Below, piece after piece: positions 17,233 to 24,917 of a DNA stretch of 64,000 nt. The notes below the pieces were generated by a model that worked only from the letters and a program-made list of their open reading frames with translations, was not told where the DNA came from and did no database searches. The stretch lies in the NCBI GenBank assembly GCA_029552245.1, contig JAKPDW010000001.1:1-64000 (forward strand). Reading direction: 5' to 3'. Numbering within the stretch: position 1 is the first letter of the stretch; each line of letters opens with the position of its first letter. The stretch comes from Deltaproteobacteria bacterium. Lineage in GTDB: Bacteria > Desulfobacterota > Desulfomonilia > UBA1062. The translations under genes and the position numbers were made by a program.

Positions 17233-19002
17233 TCAGGCGAGGTCGAACAGGTCGTGGGTGTTCTCCATGATCTCGCGGGTCATGAACTCGTAGATCTCCG
17301 AGGCCTTCCTCATCTCGAAGAGGTGTTCCACGATCTTCCGACACTTCTCGATGTTGATCTTCCTGGCCATCTCCTTCACGTGAGAGATGGCGTACGCGTT
17401 CGTGGAGAGCGAGTCTATGCCCATGCCCAGAAGGATCGGCGTGTAGATCTCTCGGCCGGCCATCTCCCCGCACATGGACACCTCGATCCCCGCGTTGTGC
17501 GCGGCGTCCACCGTGAACTTGATGAGACGGAGGACCGCCGGGTGGAGCGGCTCGTACAGGTAGTTGACGAACTCGTTGCCCCTGTCGATGGCCAGGGAGT
17601 ATTGGATGAGGTCGTTCGTGCCCAGGCTGAAGAAGTCCACCTCCTTTGCGAGGAGGTCGGCGATCACCGCCGCGGAGGGCACCTCGACCATGATGCCCAC
17701 GCGGATGTCCTCGTCGAACGGGATGCCCTGGATCTTGAGCTCCCTCTTCGTCTCCTCGAGGATCTCCTTCGCCTGGTGGAGTTCGTCTATGCCCGATATC
17801 ATGGGGAACATGATGGACGTGTCGCCGTAGTGGCTCGCCCTGAGAATCCCCTTGAGCTGGGTCTTGAATATGCCCGTCTCCTTGAGGCAGAGCCGTATGG
17901 CCCTGAGTCCCATGACCGGGTTGCGCTCGCTGAAGATGGTGTTGAGCGCCGAGTAGAACTTGTCCCCGCCGAGGTCGAGCGTCCGTATCACGGTGTTGTA
18001 GGGGTGGACCGCCTGCACCACCGACCGGTAGGCCTCGAAGTGGTCTTCTTCCGTGGGGATGTCCTTCCTGACGAGGTACAGAAACTCGGTCCGGTAGAGC
18101 CCGATACCCTCGGCGCCGTGGTCCAGGACGGTCTTGACCTCCTCCTTGAATTCGAGGTTCCCCTTGACCACGATCCGCTTCCCGTCTCTCGTGACGGCGG
18201 GTTCCTTTGCCTTCTCCTTGAGCTTGATCTCCATGCTCAGGTAGGACCTTGCCCTGTTCTGGTACTCGAGGATCTGCGACTCGGAAGGGTTCACGATGAG
18301 CACCCCGGAGATGCCGTCCAGGATGATGGTGTCGCCGGGGTTCACGACGCTCGAGGCGTTCTCGAGCCCGACCACGGCGGGTATCTCGAGGGAATGGGCG
18401 ATGATGGCCGTGTGAGAGGTCATACCCCCTACGTCGGTGGCGAAGCCGAGGACCATGCCCTTGTTGAGCATGGCCGTGTCCGCGGGGGAGAGGTCGTGGG
18501 CCACGATGATGCTGTTGTGTGCGTGGTGGAACGAGCCCGTCTTGCGTCCCGTGAGGTTCCTCATGAGGCGTTCGGCCACGAAGGCCGCATCCGCCACCCT
18601 GCTGCGCAGGTAGGCGTCGTCGACGGCATCCATGGCCTTCTCGATCTCCTCGATGGCCCTCTTGAGGGCCCACTCGGCATTGATGAACTCGGTTGCGATG
18701 AGCGTCCTCACGCGGTCCACGAGCGCCGGGTCCTTGAGCATGAGGAGGTGGGCCTCGAGGATGAGGACATGCTCCCTGATGACGTTGTGGGCCTCGAGGG
18801 CGCTGATCGCCTCGGCCACCTGCTTCTGCGACAGCGCCAGCGCCTCGTCGAAGCGCCTGAGCTCGTCCTCCACGCGGTCTTCGGGGATCTTGAGCTTCGG
18901 GTAGCGCTCTATCTTGCGCATGTCGATGACCACGGCCTGACCGATGGCGATGCCCGCGGAAGCGCCCACGCCGTGGAGGATGTGCACCTGACCGTCCGTC
19001 AT
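17233..19002 (-). CDS. ptsI: PTS enzyme I (phosphoenolpyruvate-protein phosphotransferase)
   Basis: Enzyme I takes phosphate from PEP and passes it to HPr. The 589-residue protein has the phosphohistidine motif GGMTSHTAIIAHSLEIP and the C-terminal PEP-site motif SMCGEMAGRE. The start overlaps the ptsH stop (TGATG). With HPr and EIID it forms an incomplete mannose-family PTS; no EIIA, EIIB or EIIC gene is present in the window. Confidence 0.97.
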   Translation of the reverse strand: MTDGQVHILHGVGASAGIAIGQAVVIDMRKIERYPKLKIPEDRVEDELRRFDEALALSQKQVAEAISALEAHNVIREHVLILEAHLLMLKDPALVDRVRTLIATEFINAEWALKRAIEEIEKAMDAVDDAYLRSRVADAAFVAERLMRNLTGRKTGSFHHAHNSIIVAHDLSPADTAMLNKGMVLGFATDVGGMTSHTAIIAHSLEIPAVVGLENASSVVNPGDTIILDGISGVLIVNPSESQILEYQNRARSYLSMEIKLKEKAKEPAVTRDGKRIVVKGNLEFKEEVKTVLDHGAEGIGLYRTEFLYLVRKDIPTEEDHFEAYRSVVQAVHPYNTVIRTLDLGGDKFYSALNTIFSERNPVMGLRAIRLCLKETGIFKTQLKGILRASHYGDTSIMFPMISGIDELHQAKEILEETKRELKIQGIPFDEDIRVGIMVEVPSAAVIADLLAKEVDFFSLGTNDLIQYSLAIDRGNEFVNYLYEPLHPAVLRLIKFTVDAAHNAGIEVSMCGEMAGREIYTPILLGMGIDSLSTNAYAISHVKEMARKINIEKCRKIVEHLFEMRKASEIYEFMTREIMENTHDLFDLA

Positions 19003-19268
19003 CAGCGTTCCCCGAAACCGTCCTTCACCAGGTTGACGAGGGTCTCGACAGCCAGCTCCTCGTCGCTCCCCTCGGCCCTGATGGTGATCTCCGTGCCCTG
19101 GATCCCCGCAATGGTGAGCAGTTCCATGATGCTCTTGCCGTTGACCCTCAGATGGTCCTTGATCACCTCCACCTTCGAGGAGAACTTGGAGGCCTGCTTG
19201 GTGAAGAGCGCGGCGGCCCGTGCATGCAGGCCGAGCTTGTTGGTGATCGTGACTCGTCTCTGTCTCAT
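19002..19268 (-). CDS. ptsH: PTS phosphocarrier HPr
   Basis: HPr relays phosphate from enzyme I. The 88-residue protein has the phospho-His in NKLGLHARAA and keeps the regulatory Ser region (NGKSIMELLTIA) that HPr kinase targets. It starts at MRQRRVTI, overlapping the EIID stop as ATGA; longer in-frame starts would intrude into EIID. Confidence 0.95.
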   Translation of the reverse strand: MRQRRVTITNKLGLHARAAALFTKQASKFSSKVEVIKDHLRVNGKSIMELLTIAGIQGTEITIRAEGSDEELAVETLVNLVKDGFGER

Positions 19269-20008
19269 TTCAGCATAGTCCATATCACGGATAGTGTGAA
19301 GACTCCATAGATGAACCACAGGATGTCAAGGCGCAGCCACCTGAAAGCCGCGTATGCCGCAAATAGCGCGATGGCGGTCGAGACCGCCGCGAGGAGACCG
19401 CCTGATGGGCCGAGAAACGCCTGTGGACCGATGCGGCCCAGCACCGTCATGCCCAGGGTGATCCCCGCGATGAAGGCCATGACGAGGCCCAGGTGGTGCG
19501 TCGAGTCCACCGAGATGGTACGGCCAACGACCAAGGCGCCCTCAATGCCGTGTCGGTAGCCTTTGAAAAAGCCCCACGTCATGATCCAGAGGTGAGCGGC
19601 GTTGTAGGCTAAAAGGGCCAGGACCATGCCCAGGTAGGCGCCGGACAAGGCGCATGTCACGAGGACCAGGGCGAGGATCGGCTTGAGCTTCGCCCAGAAG
19701 AAGGTGTCGCCCAGGGCGGCCAGGCTCCCCGAGAGGGAGGGGATGAACTTCCGGATCTTGTCTTCCTCGCCCTTCTCGTAGAGGTGAAGGCACACGCCTG
19801 CCAGCGTGGGTGCCATGTACGGCTGGGTGTTGAAGAAGGTGATGGAACGCCTGACGGCCTCGTCCGCCCTGTCCCCGAGGAGGTGCCTGAGGCCCGGGGC
19901 CAGCACGTACGTGAAGCCGATGTTTTGCATGCCCTTGAAGTTCCATGCGGACTGCACCAGCAGCGATCTTGCGAGGATGGAGAGTATCACGCGGCGGGGT
20001 AGACGCAC
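19265..20008 (-). CDS. PTS mannose-family EIID component
   Basis: EIID is one of the two membrane subunits of mannose/fructose/sorbose-type PTS permeases. The motif QSAWNFKGMQNIGFTYVLAP and the downstream FFNTQPYMAPTLAG and GDTFFWAKLKP are characteristic, and the C-terminal half is hydrophobic. Length (about 247) is slightly below the usual 270-280. The start is uncertain: GTG at 20008, or GTG at 19990, which fits better if the promoter at 20017-20044 is real. The partner EIIC, EIIA and EIIB genes are absent, so a transport role is doubtful. Confidence 0.88.
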   Translation of the reverse strand: MRLPRRVILSILARSLLVQSAWNFKGMQNIGFTYVLAPGLRHLLGDRADEAVRRSITFFNTQPYMAPTLAGVCLHLYEKGEEDKIRKFIPSLSGSLAALGDTFFWAKLKPILALVLVTCALSGAYLGMVLALLAYNAAHLWIMTWGFFKGYRHGIEGALVVGRTISVDSTHHLGLVMAFIAGITLGMTVLGRIGPQAFLGPSGGLLAAVSTAIALFAAYAAFRWLRLDILWFIYGVFTLSVIWTMLK

Positions 20009-20016
20009 GCATAGAC

Positions 20017-20044
20017 ATGTAACACAGGCCTCCCCGCACGTCAA
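20017..20044 (-). promoter_or_regulatory. candidate promoter for EIID-ptsH-ptsI-smpB-tldD-sppA
   Basis: On the - strand, TTGACG (20044-20039) is followed after 16 bases by TTACAT (20022-20017). If used, transcription would begin right at the possible EIID start codons, making a very short or leaderless message. Confidence 0.4.
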
Positions 20045-20455
20045 TTCGGCCCGAGACAGGATCAGGGGTCTCTTCCAGGCCGGGCCCCGGCGGGGGTGGG
20101 GACATAGAAGCGGTGGCTCCCCCTCGCGCGGAATGATCGCGGCGGGGCAGGGCCGGGTGACCTGGCTGCACGAGGGAGCCCACCTCGCGCGGGAAGAATG
20201 CACGAATGACGTGATCCCCGCCTCGGTGTCGAACCCCCTGGTGCCGGTTGCGGCCTGCACACGCCTTAGAGAGAGCCCGTCCTCCCCCAAGACCCGTGTC
20301 CTTCACGAGAAAGGGGCGGCCTGTGAGACTAAGGCGCGCCCTCGATCCGCATGTTCGTGCGGGGTCGAGGGAGAGGACCATGGAACGACGATGGCGGGGG
20401 TGCACACCCTGCCCGGGATTTCCTGCGACGTCGTCGAGACCGGTGGGTACGCTCC

Positions 20456-20491
20456 AAAGAAAGGGAGGGGGCCGTTCGACGGCCCCCTCCC
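20456..20491 (-). terminator. intrinsic terminator of the small-membrane-protein operon
   Basis: A perfect 13-bp inverted repeat (GGGAGGGGGCCGT at 20463-20475 with its complement at 20479-20491) has a 3-base loop. Read on the - strand it is followed by TTTCTTT. It lies about 30 bases after the 35-residue gene and closes that operon before the PTS operon. Confidence 0.85.
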
Positions 20492-20519
20492 CCTGCTGCA
20501 TACAGCTGGAGGCGTTGTG

Positions 20520-20627
20520 TCACTTCACGCGGGACGCAGCAGGCTCCCTGGAGGTGTTCTTGGTCAAGAAACGGTGGGTGATGGCCGCGAAGAAAACCAG
20601 CCCAATGGCGACGAAGACCAGTGTCAT
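20520..20627 (-). CDS. 35-residue membrane peptide
   Basis: The peptide MTLVFVAIGLVFFAAITHRF followed by a polar basic tail has one strongly hydrophobic N-terminal helix, so it should be a single-span inner-membrane peptide. AAGGAG stands 9 bases before the ATG, and the start overlaps the stop of the AtpI-like gene as ATGA, both strong signs of real translation. A strong terminator follows. No family recognised. Confidence 0.8.
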   Translation of the reverse strand: MTLVFVAIGLVFFAAITHRFLTKNTSREPAASRVK

Positions 20628-20863
20628 GATTCCTTTCTCCTTTCAACGAGCACTTCCTGGACGAACCCCCTGAACCCGAGCGCGATACCCAGCACGAGAC
20701 CGAGGAAGGTGAAGTTCGGCGCCATGTGGGTCAGCTTGTCGAGGTACATGCCCGCGTACAGACCGAGGAAGGTCATGACCACCAGGATGAAGCTCAGGGC
20801 GCTCAGCCTCGCGAGTCTCCTCAAGAGCTTTCCAGGAACCCCCTCGCGCCTTGCCTTGGTCAT
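20624..20863 (-). CDS. AtpZ/AtpI-like small membrane protein
   Basis: The 79-residue protein has a basic N-terminus then two predicted membrane helices (LSFILVVMTFLGLYAGMYLD and FLGLVLGIALGFRGFV), a layout like the AtpI/AtpZ (ATPase_gene1) family. Those proteins usually precede F-type ATP synthase genes and aid rotor-ring assembly or metal transport; no ATP synthase genes occur here. GGGAGG lies about 9 bases before the ATG. It is the middle gene of a three-gene operon of tiny membrane proteins. Family assignment is moderate. Confidence 0.8.
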   Translation of the reverse strand: MTKARREGVPGKLLRRLARLSALSFILVVMTFLGLYAGMYLDKLTHMAPNFTFLGLVLGIALGFRGFVQEVLVERRKES

Positions 20864-20903
20864 GTGCCGGGCCTCCCGTGCGTGCTTCTTGAACGACGGC
20901 GTC

Positions 20904-21080
20904 CTAGAAGAGCTGTGCGATGAGCTGACGCGCCGGGGCCGAGTTCACGCCGACGAGCGTGACGATGAGCACGAACACGGCGGTTGCCTCTGCCGGGGTC
21001 AGCCCGAGCACCCTGTACATGAACCTGATCCCGATGCCGGTGAGGAACAAGCAACCTATCACGATCCAGAGAGCGACCAT
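20904..21080 (-). CDS. 58-residue membrane protein, first gene of sigma-54 micro-operon
   Basis: The protein MVALWIVIGCLFLTGIGIRF has a hydrophobic first helix, a short linker (VLGLTPAEA) and a second hydrophobic helix, so two spans are likely. I choose the ATG with AAGGAG 8 bases upstream; a longer frame would extend through the sigma-54 promoter. No family was recognised. The AtpI-like gene follows after 40 bases. Confidence 0.8.
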   Translation of the reverse strand: MVALWIVIGCLFLTGIGIRFMYRVLGLTPAEATAVFVLIVTLVGVNSAPARQLIAQLF

Positions 21081-21117
21081 CTCGTTATCTCCTTCGTTGT
21101 CTTGATGACCCTGGTAA

Positions 21118-21133
21118 GGCAAGGCCCATGCCA
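21118..21133 (-). promoter_or_regulatory. sigma-54 (-24/-12) promoter
   Basis: Read on the - strand the site is TGGCATGGGCCTTGCC. The GG and GC dinucleotides are separated by exactly 10 bases, and TGGCA/TTGC match the RpoN consensus. The predicted start is about 25 bases before the 58-residue gene, leaving room only for its ribosome site. Confidence 0.7.
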
Positions 21134-21195
21134 ACTGAACCCATACATAACCTTTTGAAATAACTGGAGGATAAACCAGGACCTCATCCCGGGGT

Positions 21196-21290
21196 TGTCA
21201 TTTTGTCAGCAAGGGGCCCGTGGAGGGCAGCGAGAGTGACAAAGTGACAAAAAGCACCCTCGCAGCGCCTGACGCGTGACATTCTGTCAC
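21196..21290. repeat. TGACA/TGTCA repeat cluster, probable activator-binding sites
   Basis: Three paired motifs share 8-base spacing: TGTCATTTTGTCA (21196-21208), TGACAAAGTGACA (21237-21249) and the palindrome GTGACATTCTGTCAC (21276-21290). They stand about 65-170 bases upstream of the sigma-54 promoter, where enhancer-binding proteins normally bind. The link is inferred from position. Confidence 0.6.
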
Positions 21291-22095
21291 CTGTCCCGTA
21301 TGGAACGGTTGTCTGAAGGCCTTCGCGGGTGGACAACGAACGCCCGGCCCAAGACGCTCGATGAGTTCGGGCCCGCATGAGGCAGGGCGACTCGGGCGGA
21401 CCCCAGGGGGAAGACATCGTCGACCGCCTGGGTCTTTGTCTCCCCTGGCCTGGGCCGAGGCATGCGGGGTGGTCCATCGGGCGGCTGCAGCATGGAGGCC
21501 CGCGCACCGAATCGGCTGCACGTTGTCGTGTGCGGGGTTTAAGTAAGCCGTACTCTGCCCGTGTGCGGAGGCGGGCCGGGTCAAGGGCATCGCACCTTCG
21601 GGCACAGGCTGGATGCTTGGGCGTCGCCCTGTGGCCGGGATGCCGTCACCCTGGCTCCGGCTCGTTCACACGGGGTGAGGATGCTGCCGGCGCGGATCGC
21701 GTACGCGCCGGTCTCCTTCGGCTCGTTTCCACGGGGGGGGAGGATGGGTCAGCACTGATGCAGAGGGGAAAGGTGCGTGACTCGAGCTCGATCGTCAGCA
21801 GGGCCCCCTCTTCCTGCTTCGATGTCGTTTCCGGGCAAGGTGTGGGCGTGGGGCCAGGTGACGGGGCAGGGTGCGGGGCCCCGGCCGTTCCGGCGTCAGG
21901 GCTCTAGGTGTTGGTCATGAAAGGCGGGAATGCAATGGGGTCGTCGATGCAAACATGGACATTGACACGGGAGATCAACGTGCACCATGCTGGCCTCGAT
22001 CTCATGGAGGATGCAGCGAAAGATGGCTGTCTCACGAGGCGGATTGGACCGCAGGCATGGTGAACCGGAGCGGGTGAGGATCCGGGGGCTCGGGT

Positions 22096-23259
22096 ATGGG
22101 TGAGGAGCTCGTCTACCTCGACAACGCGGCGAGCTCCTGGCCCAAGCCGGAGCCGGTCGTGCGGGCCGTGGAGCGCATGGTGCGGGAGGTGGGCGCGAAC
22201 CCGGGGAGGTCGGGACACCGCCTGTCGGTCGAGGCCGCCCGGGCCATAACCGAGGCACGCTGCGCCATGGCCGGGCTGCTCGGCGCATCGAACCCGCTGA
22301 GGGTCGTGTTCACCAAGAACGCCACCGAGGCCTTGAACATGGCGATCAGGGGGCTCTTGAGGCCGGGAGACAGGGTGGTCGTCTCGAGCATGGAGCACAA
22401 CTCGGTGATGAGGCCCCTCATGGCCGAGAGGGGGAGGGGGGTCGAGGTGGAGGTGGTGCGGTGCTCGCCCGAGGGTCGCCTCGACCCGGACGACGTGAAG
22501 AGGGCGCTCAAGCGAAGGACGAGGCTCGTGATCCATGTGCACGCATCCAATGTCTCAGGGTGCGTGACGCCCGCGGCCGAGATCGGGCGTATCGCGAGGG
22601 AACACGGAGCGTTCTACTGCGTGGACGCCGCTCAGTCCGCCGGGTGCCTGCCCATCGACGTGGAGCGGATGAACGTCGACCTCCTCGCCTTTACCGGCCA
22701 CAAGTCGCTCTACGGGCCCCAGGGTACCGGAGGCCTGTACGTGGCCGAGGGCGTGGATGCCCACCTTCAACCGCTCATGGCGGGAGGGACGGGAAGCCTG
22801 TCGGAGAGGGAGGAACAGCCCGCCTTCATGCCGGACAGGTACGAGTCGGGGACGCCCAACACCCCTGGTATCGCGGGCCTCCTCGAAGGCGTCACCTTCG
22901 TGGCCTCCCTCGGGGTCGATACCATACGCAGACATGAGACCTCGCTTGCCGCCCTGCTCATGGACGCTCTCAGCGAGATACCGGGGGTGAGGGTGGTCGG
23001 GCCGACGGACAGGGAAAGCAGGGTGGCCATCGTCTCCATCGTGGTCGCCGGCATGGACCCGGGTGAGATAGCCTACAGGCTCGACGAGGACCACGGGGTG
23101 TTGTGCAGGCCCGGGCTGCACTGCGCTCCCTCGGCTCACGCGACGCTCGCTACCTTCCCCGCGGGAACGCTCAGGTTCAGCATCGGTTATTTCAACACCG
23201 AGGAACACATCCACAGGGCCGTCTCGGCCTTGAAATCCATCGTCGCCAAAGGAGGGTGA
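22096..23259 (+). CDS. cysteine desulfurase family protein (class V aminotransferase)
   Basis: The 387-residue PLP enzyme has DNAAS at the start, the PLP lysine in FTGHKSLYGPQGTGG, and the catalytic Cys loop RPGLHCAPSAH. It looks like the EGID-type (TIGR01977) desulfurase group, which releases sulfur or selenium from cysteine/selenocysteine. yedF follows after 2 bases and a DUF3343 gene after that, a grouping associated with selenium-using genomes, so a role in selenium handling is likely but inferred. Confidence 0.93.
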   Translation: MGEELVYLDNAASSWPKPEPVVRAVERMVREVGANPGRSGHRLSVEAARAITEARCAMAGLLGASNPLRVVFTKNATEALNMAIRGLLRPGDRVVVSSMEHNSVMRPLMAERGRGVEVEVVRCSPEGRLDPDDVKRALKRRTRLVIHVHASNVSGCVTPAAEIGRIAREHGAFYCVDAAQSAGCLPIDVERMNVDLLAFTGHKSLYGPQGTGGLYVAEGVDAHLQPLMAGGTGSLSEREEQPAFMPDRYESGTPNTPGIAGLLEGVTFVASLGVDTIRRHETSLAALLMDALSEIPGVRVVGPTDRESRVAIVSIVVAGMDPGEIAYRLDEDHGVLCRPGLHCAPSAHATLATFPAGTLRFSIGYFNTEEHIHRAVSALKSIVAKGG

Positions 23260-23261
23260 AC

Positions 23262-23846
23262 ATGGGATTCATCGTGGACGCCAAGAACCTCGCTTGTCCT
23301 CAGCCCGTGGTGTTGACGAAGAAGGCGCTCGAGGATCACGACGAGGTCGTGGTCCTCGTCAACGACCCCACGGCGAGATCGAACGTGAAGAAACTCGCCC
23401 AGTCGCTCGGGTGCACCGTGGCCGAGGAGGAGACGGGAGAGTGTACCCGGATAACCATCTCCCGTGCCGCCCGGTGCGACGCCCTGCCCGAGACGGCCCA
23501 GAACGACGGGGGACCGCTGGTGCTGGCCCTCTCCTCGGAGACCATGGGATCGGGCGACGAAGAGCTCGGGAGGCTGCTCATGAAGGGCTTCCTGCACACG
23601 ATCGTCGAGGCGGAGTCCAAGCCCGATGTCGTGGTCCTGTTCAACGCCGCCGTGAAGCTCGCGGTGGAAGGGTCCGAGGTGCTCGATGACCTGAAGGACC
23701 TTGCGGACGGCGGATCGAGGATCGTGGCGTGCGGGACCTGTCTCGGGTTCTTCGGCCTGAAGGACAGGCTCAGGGTGGGCGAGGTGTCCAACATGTACGA
23801 GATCGTGCAGATCCTCTTCGGCGCCCGGAGACTGGTGAGGGTATGA
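23262..23846 (+). CDS. yedF: selenium metabolism-associated protein YedF
   Basis: The 194-residue protein has an N-terminal TusA/SirA-like domain with the CPxP motif (LACPQPVVLTKKAL) and a C-terminal DsrE-like domain with CGTCLGFFGLKD. This two-domain form is the YedF (TIGR03527) type found in selenium-utilising bacteria. GGAGGG precedes the ATG by about 6 bases. Its stop overlaps the next start as ATGA. The exact reaction is not established. Confidence 0.92.
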   Translation: MGFIVDAKNLACPQPVVLTKKALEDHDEVVVLVNDPTARSNVKKLAQSLGCTVAEEETGECTRITISRAARCDALPETAQNDGGPLVLALSSETMGSGDEELGRLLMKGFLHTIVEAESKPDVVVLFNAAVKLAVEGSEVLDDLKDLADGGSRIVACGTCLGFFGLKDRLRVGEVSNMYEIVQILFGARRLVRV

Positions 23847-24082
23847 GCGCGACCCCCAGGAGCGTCATCCTCTTCGAGTCGGTCACCGCCGCGTTCATGG
23901 CCGAAAAGGTCCTCAAGGCGGAAGGGATCGCATACAAGATCATCCCCGTGCCCAGGTACCTGAGCTCGGAGTGCGGGGTCTGCGTCAGGATCGATGAGGC
24001 CGATGCGGCCCGGGCTCGGGCAGTCCTCGAGGGCAGGGTGGCCGTGGCCGACATCCTGCCCCTTCGGCACGAGGGTCCCTGA
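23843..24082 (+). CDS. DUF3343 protein
   Basis: The 79-residue protein (ILFESVTAAFMAEKVLKAEG, then SSECGVCVRID) matches DUF3343, a small putative Se/S-carrier-like family usually next to YedF or a desulfurase. The CGVC pair is the likely functional site. It is translationally coupled to yedF by ATGA. An 835-base gap follows. Confidence 0.88.
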   Translation: MSATPRSVILFESVTAAFMAEKVLKAEGIAYKIIPVPRYLSSECGVCVRIDEADAARARAVLEGRVAVADILPLRHEGP

Positions 24083-24917
24083 GGAGGCATGCGCCGTCAC
24101 CCCTCGTGAACGAGGGTCTCGGTCCAGGGAAGGGGCGCCGGGGACATCCGTGTTCTTGGGGAGGAGCTCAGGTGCAGGGCATCCGGCGGAAAGCAGGAGC
24201 GACCTGCACGGGGTCTCCCTGTCCTCCCGGCGTGAACGTGCCTGCAAAACGGCGACCCGGCCGCTCTCTGCCGTCTCGGCATGCCGTCTGGAGACGGAGA
24301 AGGGGCCCGAGGTCGGGGTCGGGAAGTCCTACGCACGGGAACACGGGTGTCTCGAGAAGGGCCGAGCCTTGCGTTCCGCGGCCCTGCACGCCGCCGGAGC
24401 GCGAAGCATGCCGAGGGCGAAACCGCCGGGTGTGTCGCGCCCGTCGCCGGTGCTGCAGGTCCGATCGCCCGCTTCGCTGAAATCCCCCGGGTCTTCGCCG
24501 GCGGTGGTCTCCAGCGCCTGGGCCTTCCGGGCCATGCAGGTGCGTGAGGGGTTTGGACGGGTGGTTCCTTCGGGAGGCCCCCGGCTCCAGTGTGCTGTCT
24601 TCTCGGGCTGCGCCGGTCCCGGCGCGACGGCCCCTTGCGGGCATCCCCGTGGCTGCGCCTTGCCGTGGGCCCATGGCCGGGAGGAGCGGTGTTTCCATGA
24701 AGGTGGAGAGGTGGTATGATACACATGCCCGGTCGAACGAGCGGGTTCGCACGCACGAGCCGGGGCCCAGGCGGTGGGGTGAGGCCGCGGTCGACGAGCC
24801 GTGCCGCCGGAGGGTTGGCTGGACATGACCGCCTCCGGCGCCCCGGACGCACCGTCTGGCGCCCGGGATCGACGTGAGCGTGCGGGCCCTGGATATCCGC
24901 TTGAGAAAGGAGCTGTC
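24083..24917. other. intergenic region
   Basis: No gene recognised in about 830 bases; frames on both strands give low-complexity translations. The last 230 bases contain the promoter for the enoyl-CoA hydratase at 24692-24720 and a long leader. Confidence 0.5.
24692..24720 (+). promoter_or_regulatory. candidate promoter of enoyl-CoA hydratase
   Basis: TTTCCA (24692-24697) and TATGAT (24715-24720) are separated by 17 bases. The resulting leader would be about 190 bases. Confidence 0.5.

Larger units (their letters stand above)
20009..20519. other. intergenic region upstream of the EIID operon
   Basis: No gene recognised. It contains a promoter candidate for the EIID operon at 20017-20044 and the terminator of the upstream small-protein operon at 20456-20491. 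The remainder is GC-rich sequence without recognised features. Confidence 0.5.
21081..22095. other. intergenic region with sigma-54 promoter and TGACA repeats
   Basis: The first 210 bases hold the -24/-12 promoter (21118-21133) and the TGACA repeat cluster (21196-21290) of the - strand micro-operon. From about 21300 to 22095 I see no gene, only GC-rich sequence. A TTGACA at 21962-21967 could be a -35 box for the downstream cysteine desulfurase, but no good -10 follows. Confidence 0.5.
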
